Below, in pieces: positions 31,181-40,671 of a stretch of DNA of 64,000 nucleotides (position 1 is its first letter; the number at the start of each line of letters is the position of its first letter). The stretch is from Lachnospiraceae bacterium (GTDB lineage Bacteria; Bacillota; Clostridia; Lachnospirales; Lachnospiraceae): assembly GCA_015057525.1 (NCBI GenBank), contig SVEE01000001.1, positions 248,001 through 312,000 of the forward strand, read 5' to 3'. The notes below the pieces were generated by a model. It had not been told where the DNA came from and did not search any database. It saw nothing but the letters and a program-made list of their open reading frames with translations. Position numbers and translations under genes: made by a program.

Positions 31181-33823
31181 ATGGACAATATGGGCGAAAG
31201 AACCGTATATTTTGACCCGGCTATGCTGGCTCAAATGCAATCCGGAGCTAAGAAAAGTACTCTGGTTATTGTAGATGATGCGGGGATTAATGAGCTTGAT
31301 TTAAGCGCGTATTCGGAAGCTACATATACTTTTGGACGTTCAGAAGATAACAGTATTGTTGTTCGTTCAAGTATTGTTTCCGGACATCATGGTGAAATAT
31401 GTATTAACCAAGGTAGATTTTTCATTAAGGATAATAACAGCTCAAATGGAACATATATTGCATATGGACCGCAGTTTACTAAGATTGCTCCTCAGCAGTA
31501 TGTAGGTGGACATGGCGGAGATATGATTATCCGTCTTGGTACTACTAAGTCTATGGAAGGTAGAGAGGCAGTTCTCATGCTCTATGATAGCAATGCTACA
31601 TCGGGAAAGTGGAGAACATACAACCTTCATGATGGAGACAATAGTATTGGACGTGCTGATAACTGTGATATAAAACTTAAGAACGTTGCTGTTTCAAGAA
31701 TGCATGCAGGTGTAAGATGTATTAATGGTGAGGTTTATGTATTTGACAACAAATCAGCCAACGGTGTTTTTGTAAACGGCCTTAAGATTGATAGACCAGT
31801 TAAGCTTTCAAATAAAGATATATTTACTATCTTGAATACCACCTTTATATATACTGGTAATCAGTTATTCTATAAGGTTAATACAGAGGGTATTGCTCTT
31901 GAAATCAGAAATCTCAACAAAGAGGTTCCTGCTAAGGGTGGAAAGAAATGTATTCTCGATAAAGTTAACTGTAGTATCGGAGCTAATGAGTTTGTTGCGA
32001 TTATTGGTGGTTCTGGTGCAGGTAAGACAACCCTTATGACTGCCATGAGTGGTTTTGATACAGAGATTACTGGTGACGTATTCTGTAATGGTATTAGTTT
32101 AAGAGAACATTTCCAAACACTTAAAAATGTAATTGGTTTTGTTCCTCAGCAGGATATTATTTACGAGAATATTACTCTTAAGAAGATGCTTTATTATACA
32201 GCTAAACTTAAGATGCCAGAGGATACTAGTAAACAAGAAATTTATGCTCGTATTCACGACGTTCTTTCTATGGTGGAACTGGTTGATCACCAGGATACAT
32301 ACATAAGACGTCTTAGTGGTGGACAGAAGAAACGTGCAAGTATTGCAGTAGAGCTTCTTGCTAACCCAGGACTTTTCTTCTTAGATGAGCCTACATCGGG
32401 TCTTGATCCTGGAACAGAACAGCATCTCATGCACACACTTGCTAAGCTTTCTAAGGATCAGGAAAAGACAATTATAATGGTAACTCATACAACAAATAAT
32501 ATCCATCTTTGTGATAAGGTTATTATTATGGGTTATGGTGGAAGACTTTGCTACTGTGGCAAGCCAGAGGGAATCAAAGACTTCTTCAATACTGATGATA
32601 TAGTTCAAGTATATGATATGATTACTGCTGACACTAAAGCTTGGGAGGCTAGATTCAAGGCTTCAGGAATCAATCAGCTTGGTGGAACTGGACAAGCAGG
32701 TCAGGGCAAGGAAATCAAGCCTAGACGAGTTAGTAACATGAATCAGCTCTCTGTATTAATAAGACGTTACCTTACTCTTATTAAGAATGATTTACAGAGA
32801 CTTGCAATGATATTCTTACAGCCGGTACTTATAGGTTTACTCATGGCACTTGTTGCCGAGGACGGCATCTATGAGAAGATGTTCGAGACTAGATCTATTT
32901 TGTTTGCACTTATGAGTGCTGGTATATGGATGGGACTTTTCAATACTATCCAGGAGATATACAAAGAACGAGTCATACTGAAACGAGAATATATGGCCAA
33001 TCTGAAATTGCCACTGTATATGTTGTCAAAGTATATTGTGCAGGCCATGATTGCAGCTATTCAGGCAATTATTCTTGTAGCTGTGTTTGTACTGGTTAAG
33101 GGTACATCAGAATATGACGGTGTTATCATTGGCAATGGAACCATTGAAATGATGGTAACTATCTTTATCACAATTTATGTATCAGCAGGATTTGGTCTTC
33201 TCATTTCCGCTGCATCTAAAAATGGTGATAGAGCAATGACCATAGCTCCTTTTGTACTTATTATACAGCTTCTCTTCTCGGGAATTTTATTCTCTCTTGA
33301 CGGTGCTACAGAGAAGATATCTTACTTCACTTTTAGCCGTTGGTCTATGGAAGCATTGGGTAGTACCAATGCCTTAAATGACCTTGAACCTGTGGGCCAG
33401 GAAGATGCAGAGAAGGCTGAAGAAGAAGCCTTAGAGGAAAAAGAAGAGATGGTTGAGGATATGAATGAGTTCATCGCTGATATGCAGGATGGATACGATG
33501 AGCAAATAAATAATCTTCAAGATCAGTTGGCTGTAGCAACTAATACAGAGATAGAGCCATATGAATCAGAACCAGCCGAAATTGAAATGGATGAGGACGG
33601 TAATGTAATTATGCCGGAAACAGATGGTGAAGATTCTGAAGATGACGATGATGACGATGACAAAAAGAAAAAGGATAAAGATGAAGATGAGGAAGAAGAC
33701 GAAATGTTCGTTAGAGAAGCTGGTCACACATTAAAGTGCTGGTTTATCCTCTTTGGAGTAACATTCCTTTTTGCAGGAGTAAGTATTTTAATTCTTACGA
33801 GACTTAAGAACGAGCAAAGATAA
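31181..33823 (+). CDS. ABCG-type transporter with two N-terminal FHA domains
   Basis: An 880-residue single-chain half transporter. FHA domain 1 is at about 45-120 (FGRSEDNSIVV, SGHHGEI, NSSNGTYI) and FHA domain 2 at about 135-225 (IGRADNCDIKL, VSRMHAGVR, SANGVFVNG). The ATPase domain is at about 240-470, with Walker A GGSGAGKTT, signature LSGGQKKRAS and Walker B FLDEPTSGLDPG. An ABC2-type membrane domain from about 525 has six helices. Before the last helix is a highly acidic insert with Asp and Lys runs (about 740-840). FHA domains bind phosphothreonine, which suggests control by the PASTA kinase at 60708. AAAGGAG precedes the ATG. Confidence 0.9.
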   Translation: MDNMGERTVYFDPAMLAQMQSGAKKSTLVIVDDAGINELDLSAYSEATYTFGRSEDNSIVVRSSIVSGHHGEICINQGRFFIKDNNSSNGTYIAYGPQFTKIAPQQYVGGHGGDMIIRLGTTKSMEGREAVLMLYDSNATSGKWRTYNLHDGDNSIGRADNCDIKLKNVAVSRMHAGVRCINGEVYVFDNKSANGVFVNGLKIDRPVKLSNKDIFTILNTTFIYTGNQLFYKVNTEGIALEIRNLNKEVPAKGGKKCILDKVNCSIGANEFVAIIGGSGAGKTTLMTAMSGFDTEITGDVFCNGISLREHFQTLKNVIGFVPQQDIIYENITLKKMLYYTAKLKMPEDTSKQEIYARIHDVLSMVELVDHQDTYIRRLSGGQKKRASIAVELLANPGLFFLDEPTSGLDPGTEQHLMHTLAKLSKDQEKTIIMVTHTTNNIHLCDKVIIMGYGGRLCYCGKPEGIKDFFNTDDIVQVYDMITADTKAWEARFKASGINQLGGTGQAGQGKEIKPRRVSNMNQLSVLIRRYLTLIKNDLQRLAMIFLQPVLIGLLMALVAEDGIYEKMFETRSILFALMSAGIWMGLFNTIQEIYKERVILKREYMANLKLPLYMLSKYIVQAMIAAIQAIILVAVFVLVKGTSEYDGVIIGNGTIEMMVTIFITIYVSAGFGLLISAASKNGDRAMTIAPFVLIIQLLFSGILFSLDGATEKISYFTFSRWSMEALGSTNALNDLEPVGQEDAEKAEEEALEEKEEMVEDMNEFIADMQDGYDEQINNLQDQLAVATNTEIEPYESEPAEIEMDEDGNVIMPETDGEDSEDDDDDDDKKKKDKDEDEEEDEMFVREAGHTLKCWFILFGVTFLFAGVSILILTRLKNEQR

Positions 33824-33835
33824 TTTGCTAAATAT

Positions 33836-33865
33836 AAAAGAGACTGTGAAAACAGTCTCTTTTTG
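33836..33865. terminator. Terminator between the FHA-ABC and transglycosylase genes
   Basis: A perfect 12-bp stem (33836-33847 with 33852-33863) with a 4-nt loop and A/T flanks can act in both directions for the convergent genes. Confidence 0.9.
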
Positions 33866-33869
33866 TTTG

Positions 33870-34754
33870 TTACAATAAGTTGTTTGAGCGATAAGCATAT
33901 GTGCTTCCGCCAAGTTTAAACAGATTCATAAGGGATTGATCCCCTGAATCATCATTGCCTGAGGTGGAAGATGTCTCCCCTATGCTTGCAATAATTTCTA
34001 ACATATTTTCGAAATATTCCATAAGCAACTGATAGTCGTCATATGAAAAAATCTTTTCAAGGTTAGAGGATTTATAAAAATCGTCAATTGCTGAGGTTAA
34101 ATTATCTATAGAACTGCTAGAATCATTAGCACTTTTTTTTGTGGTGTTGATTATATCCTGAGAAGCTGTCGCTGATGAATTAATGCTTACATTCTTATCT
34201 GGAACATCAACCCCTGCAGAAAGTGTTGCTAACACCTTGGCAACATATTCCTGTGTCTCCTTGAAAGGTGGTATTCCACCGTATTTTTCTACGTTACCAG
34301 AACCGGCATTGTAAGCAGCCAGCATAAGAGATTGGTTGCCATCATACATCTCGGAAAGTTTTCCTAAAAGTTTGGCGGCTCCCATTATGTTTTGGTATGG
34401 GTCGCGCGGGTCCTCAACACCAAGATACTCAGCTGTTGAAGGCATAAGCTGCATAACCCCAATGGCACCTGCTTGGGAAACAACATCTGTTTGGAATCTT
34501 GATTCATGATAACCGATAGCCTTAAGCAAGTCCTCTGAAACATTGTATTTTTTTGCAGCCTCTTTGAATATGTCATTAAGACTTATTTCTTTAGTTGATT
34601 CTTCTGCATCTAGCTTGGCAGTTTCTACAGAAAGAATATCATCAAATGGTGATACGCCCCTTGTAGATGTTACGTTAGATGGCTGTGTTGCACTAGTGCT
34701 GGTTATGCCATAGACACCTTCATCAACATATCCTAAACCGTTAATGTATATCAT
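33870..34754 (-). CDS. Lytic transglycosylase (SLT) domain protein
   Basis: A 294-residue protein. A low-complexity N-terminal part is followed by an SLT lysozyme-like domain at about 75-185. It has IGYHESRFQ with the catalytic Glu, GAIGVMQLMPSTAEYLGV, LLAAYNAGSGNVEKYGG and the closing ETQEYVAKVL. A Ser/Asp-rich C-terminal region of about 100 residues follows. No signal peptide or membrane helix is visible, so export may rely on another route. Such signal-less SLT proteins occur with flagellar and secretion loci in Clostridia. The start is preceded only by a weak GAGAG. It is divergent from nnr. Confidence 0.85.
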   Translation of the reverse strand: MIYINGLGYVDEGVYGITSTSATQPSNVTSTRGVSPFDDILSVETAKLDAEESTKEISLNDIFKEAAKKYNVSEDLLKAIGYHESRFQTDVVSQAGAIGVMQLMPSTAEYLGVEDPRDPYQNIMGAAKLLGKLSEMYDGNQSLMLAAYNAGSGNVEKYGGIPPFKETQEYVAKVLATLSAGVDVPDKNVSINSSATASQDIINTTKKSANDSSSSIDNLTSAIDDFYKSSNLEKIFSYDDYQLLMEYFENMLEIIASIGETSSTSGNDDSGDQSLMNLFKLGGSTYAYRSNNLL

Positions 34755-34801
34755 ATGTATCTCTCTTTCTTAAAACAAATCCAAATGGAAAATCTATTTA
34801 T

Positions 34802-34830
34802 AATATACATTAAAAACTATAGGTCTGCAA
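34802..34830 (-). promoter_or_regulatory. Promoter for the transglycosylase gene
   Basis: On the minus strand TTGCAG (34825-34830), 17 bp, TATATT (34802-34807), 47 bp before the ATG. Confidence 0.6.
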
Positions 34831-34841
34831 TATGTAAATTG

Positions 34842-34870
34842 TTGCAGTTAAGCCACATTTGTACTATAAT
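34842..34870 (+). promoter_or_regulatory. Sigma-A promoter for nnr-alr
   Basis: TTGCAG (34842-34847), 17 bp, TATAAT (34865-34870), 52 bp before the ATG at 34923. It is divergent from the transglycosylase promoter. Confidence 0.75.
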
Positions 34871-34922
34871 TAAACTGTTTATATTTAAGTATCATATTAT
34901 ACATGACACGGAGGAAGAAGCT

Positions 34923-36434
34923 ATGAAATATATTGTTAGTGGCAAAGAAATGGCTAAAATTGATGACTATACTATTAATGTTATTGGATTGCCACAGATG
35001 GTCCTTATGGAGAGAGCAGCTTTATCTGTTTATAATTTTATATATGAAAAATTTCCTAATAAATCTAAGGTTCTTGTGGTTGTAGAGAGTGGTAACAATG
35101 GTGGAGATGGACTTGCTGTTGCACGAATGTTAAATAACACAGGATATGATGTAGATATATATTGGGTAGATGAGTTAAGTGCTAAGAGCGAGGGATTTAA
35201 TGCTCAACTTGATATTGCAAGAAAGCTTAATCTTAAGTTTATTGATGAAATAGTTAACTATGGCTATGATGTAGTTGTAGATGGAATGTTTGGAGTAGGA
35301 CTGAATCGTGCTCTTACAGGTGAGCATGCGGAGGCTATTAAACAGATTAATGACATAGATGCATACAAGGTAGCTATTGATATTCCTTCTGGCATAGATT
35401 CTTATACTGGTTTTGTACTTGGTGTTGCTTTTAAGGCAGACACAACCATAACCTTTGGATTCTCGAAGCTTGGAATGCTTATGGGTATGGGCTTTGAGTA
35501 CAGTGGGAAGGTGATTGTAGCAGATATAGGTTTTCCTCATCAGGCTGTAGATTTTATTGAACCAAGATTATATACATATGATGAGACAGATTTAGAAGAA
35601 AAAATTCCTTATCGACGTTCAGACACTCACAAGGGTAGCTACGGCAAAATAGGTGTTATCGCAGGAAGTAAGAATATGGCAGGGGCTGCAATGTTTGCTG
35701 CAGAATCTGCATATCGTATGGGTTGCGGTTTAGTTAAGATTTGTACTGTTGAGGCCAACAGAGAAATTATTCAGACAAAGCTTCCAGAGGCTGTATTAAC
35801 AACTTATAATCCAGAAGATAAAAGTGATGTAAGAGAGGCGATTAAGAGCACTATGGCTTGGTCTGATGTAATTATTTTAGGACCAGGACTTGGAACTGAC
35901 CAATGTGCGAAATATGTGGTAGAGAAGGTTCTTAAGAACTATGATAAGACCATTATCTTGGATGCAGACGGTCTTAATGTGGTTTCAGAAGATATTACAC
36001 TTTTAGATGAGTCTAAGGCAGATATAATTATTACTCCTCATCTTCTTGAGATGTCTCGTCTCACAGGTGATAAGGTAGGAGATATAAAAGAAAATAAATA
36101 TGATATAGCAAGAGATTTTGCTAAGGAACATGGAGTGATAGTTGTTCTTAAGGATGCAAGAACTATTGTATCAAATGGAGAGCAACAGGCATATATTAAT
36201 ATAACCGGCAACAATGGCATGGCAACTGGTGGTTCGGGAGATGTTTTAGCAGGTATTATTGCAGGACTTTCCGGACAGGATTTGGATGCGTTTGAAGCTG
36301 CTAAGTTAGGTGTATGTATGCATGGTATGGCAGGACAGGAAGCTGCCATAAGCAGAGGAAGATATAGTATGATTGCAAGCGATATTGTAAGAAGTATTAC
36401 TAAGGTGTTAGAGGGAGATTATTATGTCAATTAG
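34923..36434 (+). CDS. nnr: Bifunctional NAD(P)HX epimerase / dehydratase
   Basis: A 503-residue fusion. The N-terminal YjeF_N epimerase domain (about 1-215) has ESGNNGGDGLAVARML and VAIDIPSGIDSYTG. The C-terminal ribokinase-like ADP-dependent dehydratase domain (about 230-500) has HKGSYGKIGVIAGS, ILGPGLGTD, ILDADGLNV, ITPHLLEMSRL and MATGGSGDVLAGIIAGL. Together they repair hydrated NADH and NADPH. The open frame begins 56 codons earlier, upstream of and through the promoter; GGAGGAAG before the ATG at 34923 sets the start. Its end overlaps alr by 11 bp, so the two are translationally coupled. Confidence 0.95.
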   Translation: MKYIVSGKEMAKIDDYTINVIGLPQMVLMERAALSVYNFIYEKFPNKSKVLVVVESGNNGGDGLAVARMLNNTGYDVDIYWVDELSAKSEGFNAQLDIARKLNLKFIDEIVNYGYDVVVDGMFGVGLNRALTGEHAEAIKQINDIDAYKVAIDIPSGIDSYTGFVLGVAFKADTTITFGFSKLGMLMGMGFEYSGKVIVADIGFPHQAVDFIEPRLYTYDETDLEEKIPYRRSDTHKGSYGKIGVIAGSKNMAGAAMFAAESAYRMGCGLVKICTVEANREIIQTKLPEAVLTTYNPEDKSDVREAIKSTMAWSDVIILGPGLGTDQCAKYVVEKVLKNYDKTIILDADGLNVVSEDITLLDESKADIIITPHLLEMSRLTGDKVGDIKENKYDIARDFAKEHGVIVVLKDARTIVSNGEQQAYINITGNNGMATGGSGDVLAGIIAGLSGQDLDAFEAAKLGVCMHGMAGQEAAISRGRYSMIASDIVRSITKVLEGDYYVN

Positions 36435-37593
36435 TGATGTGGGATATAATAGAATATTTGCCAGAATAAACATGGATAATCTCAGATATAATATATCTCT
36501 AATGAAATCCTTAGTTAAACCGGATATGAAAATATTGGTGGTTATTAAGGCTGATGCTTATGGGCATGGCTCTGTTGAGGTTGCTAAGAGAATAGATGAT
36601 TTGTCAGATTATTATGGTGTCGCTACAATAGATGAGGCAGTGGAGCTTAGAAATGCAGGTATAAAGAAGCCAATTCTTATTATTGGATATACAGCTTCTT
36701 ATAACTTTCAGAAACTTGTAGATTATGATATTGCTCAAGCGGTGTATGATGTTGATGAATGTCAGAAACTGTCGGATTTAGCCGTTGCTAATGGAACAAA
36801 AGTTAAAGTCCATATTAAGGTTGACAGTGGAATGTCCCGTATTGGATTTTCAGTTTCGGAAGAAGGCTTTTCTCAGGCTAAGAAGCTTAAGGATATGCCT
36901 GGACTTGATATAGAGGGAATATTTACTCACTATGCCAAGGCCGATGAGGTAGATAAGAGATATGCTTATGGCCAAAAGGATAAATTTTTAAGATTTATCA
37001 ATGAAATGGAAGATTCAGGAATGAAGTTTTCTATTAAGCATATAGACAATAGTGCAGGTACCATGGAGATGGATGATAACGATTTTGATATGGTCAGAGT
37101 AGGTATTGTTACCTATGGTTTATATCCATCTAATGAGATGGATGAGTCAGTAGTAATAAAACCAGTTATGTCTTTGGTTGCTCATGTGGCACATGTTAAG
37201 ACTCTTCCAGCAGGTGTTGGTGTAGGCTATGGATGGACCTATGTTACCGATAAAGAGACAAAGGTAGCTACCGTCACAGTTGGTTATGCAGATGGATATC
37301 CACGTGCTCAGTCTAATATTGGCAGAGTGATAATAAATGGAGAATATGCACCTATTATAGGAAGAGTATGTATGGATCAGATAATGGTAGATGTGAGCCA
37401 TATACCTGATGTTAAGCTTAACGATGAAGTTATTTTGATTGGTGGTACAGATGATAAGTACATATCTGTGGAAGAGGTTGCAGAGCCAGCAGCCAGCTTC
37501 AATTATGAACTTATTTGCAATATAGGAAGAAGAGTACCTCGTGTGTATTACGAACATGGTGAAGACACTGTATGTAACAATTATCTTGTGTAA
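36424..37593 (+). CDS. alr: Alanine racemase
   Basis: A 389-residue PLP enzyme. The PLP lysine is in VVIKADAYGHG at about residues 36-46. HIKVDSGMSRIG and the catalytic tyrosine segment VGYGWTY follow, then VGYADGYPRA and the C-terminal RVCMDQIMVDVS. It makes D-alanine for peptidoglycan. GGGAG before the ATG lies inside the nnr coding end. The order nnr-alr-mazF is common in Firmicutes. Confidence 0.96.
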   Translation: MSISDVGYNRIFARINMDNLRYNISLMKSLVKPDMKILVVIKADAYGHGSVEVAKRIDDLSDYYGVATIDEAVELRNAGIKKPILIIGYTASYNFQKLVDYDIAQAVYDVDECQKLSDLAVANGTKVKVHIKVDSGMSRIGFSVSEEGFSQAKKLKDMPGLDIEGIFTHYAKADEVDKRYAYGQKDKFLRFINEMEDSGMKFSIKHIDNSAGTMEMDDNDFDMVRVGIVTYGLYPSNEMDESVVIKPVMSLVAHVAHVKTLPAGVGVGYGWTYVTDKETKVATVTVGYADGYPRAQSNIGRVIINGEYAPIIGRVCMDQIMVDVSHIPDVKLNDEVILIGGTDDKYISVEEVAEPAASFNYELICNIGRRVPRVYYEHGEDTVCNNYLV

Positions 37594-37626
37594 ATTTATG
37601 TATGTGGTAATACTATAAACAGGTAC

Positions 37627-37655
37627 TTGAAATAAATGCATAAGTGTAATATTAT
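37627..37655 (+). promoter_or_regulatory. Promoter in the alr-mazF spacer
   Basis: TTGAAA (37627-37632), 17 bp, TATTAT (37650-37655), about 90 bp before the mazF start. It would let mazF-corC-yebC be made apart from nnr-alr. Confidence 0.65.
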
Positions 37656-37744
37656 TTATCATCGGGAAGTAAAGTAATGTATATAACCGTTGATTATTGG
37701 AAATACTTTGATTAGTTAGTAATAACAATGGGAGTGTGAAACAT

Positions 37745-38086
37745 TTGATAATCAGACGAGGCGATATATATTATGCTGATTTGCGACCTGTTATAGGTTC
37801 CGAGCAGGGTGGCGTCAGACCAGTACTTATTATACAGAATGAAGCTGGCAACAAGCATAGTTCGACAGTTATTATTGCAGCAATTACTTCGCAGTTACAT
37901 AAGGCGAAGCTGCCAACTCATGTTGAACTTGATTCAAGGTATTGCGATATAGCTAAGGATTCTGTTATACTGTTAGAACAGGTTAGAACAATTGATAAAC
38001 AGAGGCTTAGAGAAAAGGTGTGTCATCTTGATGACCAAATTATTGGAAGAGTTAATGAAGCACTTAGGATAAGTCTCGAATTATAA
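37745..38086 (+). CDS. mazF: MazF/PemK-family endoribonuclease toxin
   Basis: A 113-residue protein matching EndoA/MazF over its full length: [49 protein letters not shown] and [16 protein letters not shown]. The Arg in GGVRPVL and the Thr in AAITS are the usual active-site residues. MazF cuts mRNA at short sequence motifs. TTG at 37745 is chosen because the family begins with MI(V/I)KRGD and GGGAG is about 10 nt upstream; a GTG at 37736 is an alternative. No antitoxin gene is visible in the 151 bp between alr and mazF. Confidence 0.93.
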   Translation: MIIRRGDIYYADLRPVIGSEQGGVRPVLIIQNEAGNKHSSTVIIAAITSQLHKAKLPTHVELDSRYCDIAKDSVILLEQVRTIDKQRLREKVCHLDDQIIGRVNEALRISLEL

Positions 38087-38102
38087 AAAAGGAGAATAAA
38101 AT

Positions 38103-38951
38103 ATGTCCCAGGGTGGTCCCAGTAGTTTAAAAAAGTTTTTTTCAAAAAAGGTAAATGAAGATAAGGTAGAAGAAGAAATTCTTTCGATGGTTGAAGAAGG
38201 ATATGAGCAGGGTGTTATCGAGGATAACGAAGTTGAGATGATATCTAACATTTTTGAATTTAGTGACAAGAATGCAAGAGATATTATGACTAACAGACAG
38301 AAAGTCATTGCTGTAGAAAATGTTATGACCGTAGATGAGGCACTGCACTTTGTTATTGAGAATAACTATTCAAGATATCCAGTTTTTGAAGAGGATATTG
38401 ATACAATAGTAGGTGTAATTCATATTAAGGATTTGGTTGCAAAATACCTTCAAAGTCCAGAGAGTGTTGTTACAGATGTAGTTGAAGAACCTATATTTAT
38501 ACATCCAACCTTTAATATTTCTAAACTTCTCGAGAAGATGCAGTCCGAGAAGATACATATGGCTATCGTTGTAGATGAATATGGTCAGACAGAAGGCATT
38601 GTTACAATGGAAGATATTATCGAGGAAATAGTTGGTAACATATTTGACGAGCATGATGATGAAGAAGAGGTTAATATTTCATGTGTGTCTGAGGGAATAT
38701 ATATGGTTAATGGAAGTGCACCATTAGATGAACTTTCAGATGTTATTGAAATAGAATTTCCAGATGAAGATATTGATACTGTTAATGGATTTATGTTATA
38801 TAAACACGGAAAGCTTCCATCTGCAGATGAAATTATCGAAATAAAATACCAGGGATATAAGTTTGTTCCTGTAGAGATAAGTGATAAGATGATAACCCGC
38901 GTTAGAATCGAAAAAATAAAAGAAGATACAGATAAAAAGGATAAGGAGTAA
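38103..38951 (+). CDS. CorC/HlyC-type CBS-domain protein
   Basis: A 282-residue soluble protein. A short N-terminal helical region ([19 protein letters not shown]) is followed by a pair of CBS domains at about 65-180 ([35 protein letters not shown] in part) and a C-terminal CorC_HlyC FAD-like domain (about 195-275). It lacks the DUF21 membrane part of full-length hemolysin C/YfjD proteins. CorC is linked to Mg2+/Co2+ efflux, and Gram-positive relatives have been called hemolysins without good proof. AAGGAG precedes the ATG. It lies between mazF (16 bp) and yebC (4 bp). Confidence 0.88.
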   Translation: MSQGGPSSLKKFFSKKVNEDKVEEEILSMVEEGYEQGVIEDNEVEMISNIFEFSDKNARDIMTNRQKVIAVENVMTVDEALHFVIENNYSRYPVFEEDIDTIVGVIHIKDLVAKYLQSPESVVTDVVEEPIFIHPTFNISKLLEKMQSEKIHMAIVVDEYGQTEGIVTMEDIIEEIVGNIFDEHDDEEEVNISCVSEGIYMVNGSAPLDELSDVIEIEFPDEDIDTVNGFMLYKHGKLPSADEIIEIKYQGYKFVPVEISDKMITRVRIEKIKEDTDKKDKE

Positions 38952-38955
38952 TACC

Positions 38956-39684
38956 ATGTCAGGACATTCAAAATTTGCGAACATTAAACATAAGAAAGAG
39001 AAAAATGATGCTGCAAAAGGCAAGATTTTTACTATAATTGGAAGAGAAATTGCGGTAGCAGTTAAAGAGGGTGGACCAGACCCTGCTAACAACAGTAAGC
39101 TTCGTGATGTTATTGCAAAAGCTAAGTCAAACAATATGCCTAATGATACAATTGAAAGAGGTATCAAGAAAGCAGCTGGAGATGCGGGTTCAGTTAATTA
39201 TGTTTCTATTACATATGAAGGATATGGACCTAATGGAACAGCAATTATTGTTAATGCACTTACAGATAATAAGAATAGAACAGCTTCTAACGTGAGAAAT
39301 GCTTTTACAAAGGGTGGCGGTAACGTTGGAACTACAGGCTGTGTATCATATATGTTTGATGAGAAAGGCCAGATTATCATAGATAAAGAAGAGTGCAGTA
39401 TGGATGCAGATGATCTTATGATGATTGCTCTTGATGCTGGAGCAGAGGATTTTGCTGAAGAGGAAGATAGCTTCGAAATTATAACTGCACCAGCAGATTT
39501 TTCTATGGTGCGTGAGGCATTAGAGAAAGAAAATATTCCTATGGCTCAGGCTGAGGTTACTATGATACCTCAGAACTATGTAGAGCTTAGCTCTGATGAT
39601 GATATCAAGAAGATGAATAAGATTCTTGATTTGCTTGATGAGGATGACGACGTGCAGTCAGTTTACCACAATTGGGATGAGTAG
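38956..39684 (+). CDS. yebC: YebC/PmpR family regulator
   Basis: A 242-residue protein. It has the family start [63 protein letters not shown] and [15 protein letters not shown]. The YebC family includes DNA-binding regulators; recent work also assigns YebC2 members to relief of ribosome stalling at proline runs. Which of these applies cannot be decided here. AAGGAG precedes the ATG, 4 bp after the corC-like gene. Confidence 0.95.
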   Translation: MSGHSKFANIKHKKEKNDAAKGKIFTIIGREIAVAVKEGGPDPANNSKLRDVIAKAKSNNMPNDTIERGIKKAAGDAGSVNYVSITYEGYGPNGTAIIVNALTDNKNRTASNVRNAFTKGGGNVGTTGCVSYMFDEKGQIIIDKEECSMDADDLMMIALDAGAEDFAEEEDSFEIITAPADFSMVREALEKENIPMAQAEVTMIPQNYVELSSDDDIKKMNKILDLLDEDDDVQSVYHNWDE

Positions 39685-39686
39685 AT

Positions 39687-40595
39687 ATGCCTTTTTTAGT
39701 AGCTTTTATTATATGGTATAACATATATGCCAAGAAGAACCCCAAATATAGCAGAACGGTGGAAGATAAGTTAGGGCTTATTATTGTTGGTTTTATTGCA
39801 TTTAGTGTAATAACATCTGCTCTGCCTTTTATTTTCGACATGGCTCTGGTTTTAATTGTGTTTGGTATTTTTCTTTTCCCTTTTATAGCTATAGTAATGG
39901 CTGTATTGCATGCTTTGGGAATAATAAGAAAACCTTATAATCCTATGAAAGATAAGAGGGATGAACAGGTATATTATAATCAGTTCAAGTCAAATTCTTA
40001 TGCGAAAGATAGGAAAAAATGGTATCAAACTGGAACAAAACTTACCAGAACAGTAAAGAAACGTCGTAAAATAATCGAGAAGTTTAATGATAAATACGAC
40101 CTTACTCTTACTGAGGAAGAGATAGATAGAATTGTTGATGCTTCATATATGTCATATTGTTGGGAAAAAGAAATATATGACATGAGTAAACATTATGACA
40201 ATATTTCAGAATGGTATAAGTCTGACACATGCTGGCTTAGAGCATACATAAAGGTTTTTCCGGTTCAGTCAATATCTTCGGATTTTGAAAGACAAAGAAG
40301 GATATGTATAGAAACATTCAAACTTATATTTGATCAGATGAATCCCGCGTCATACAGTACTATTGAGGCATGTGTGGAAGATATAAATACCAGATATTTT
40401 TCCTTTTTTGATGATGTAACTTTCATGATTGCACATAGATTCTTAGATGCTGTAGGTTACACGTACGAGTTACCTAAGTCAGAGGTTATACAGTATGAGA
40501 GTGAACTAGAGAGATTAAAAAGAAAATATGACGAAGAGGAAGAACAGCATAAGTTTGAGCAGCGTATTAATACTGGTCAGAGAAGAAAAATATAA
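39687..40595 (+). CDS. Hypothetical membrane protein
   Basis: A 302-residue protein I do not recognise. The N-terminal 85 residues hold two to three hydrophobic segments (about 2-13, 29-50 and 52-78). The remainder is soluble and strongly charged, with several conserved-looking Trp, Tyr and Cys residues (SYCWEKEIYDMSKHYD, WYKSDTCWLRAY). The C-terminus is a basic/acidic helix, probably a coiled coil. It starts 2 bp after the yebC stop with GGGATGAG just upstream, so it belongs to the mazF-corC-yebC transcription unit. Confidence 0.75.
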   Translation: MPFLVAFIIWYNIYAKKNPKYSRTVEDKLGLIIVGFIAFSVITSALPFIFDMALVLIVFGIFLFPFIAIVMAVLHALGIIRKPYNPMKDKRDEQVYYNQFKSNSYAKDRKKWYQTGTKLTRTVKKRRKIIEKFNDKYDLTLTEEEIDRIVDASYMSYCWEKEIYDMSKHYDNISEWYKSDTCWLRAYIKVFPVQSISSDFERQRRICIETFKLIFDQMNPASYSTIEACVEDINTRYFSFFDDVTFMIAHRFLDAVGYTYELPKSEVIQYESELERLKRKYDEEEEQHKFEQRINTGQRRKI

Positions 40596-40604
40596 TAATC
40601 ATAT

Positions 40605-40655
40605 ATAATAAAAAATATCCATGTCGATTAAGTTAACATGGATATTTTTTATTAT
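40605..40655. terminator. Bidirectional terminator, 20-bp stem
   Basis: A perfect 20-bp inverted repeat (40605-40624 with 40636-40655) with an 11-nt loop between convergent genes. Confidence 0.92.
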
Positions 40656-40671
40656 ATGAAATTGTAAATCA

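Noticed and set aside
37147-37728. 193-codon minus-strand frame across the alr end
   Set aside because: It is antisense to alr and the mazF promoter region; His/Ser/Tyr-rich composition, no ribosome site. It was considered as an antitoxin or antisense gene for mazF but has no support.
38081-39167. Several minus-strand frames of 75-128 codons over corC and yebC
   Set aside because: All are antisense shadows with no start signals; the plus-strand proteins are clearly recognised.
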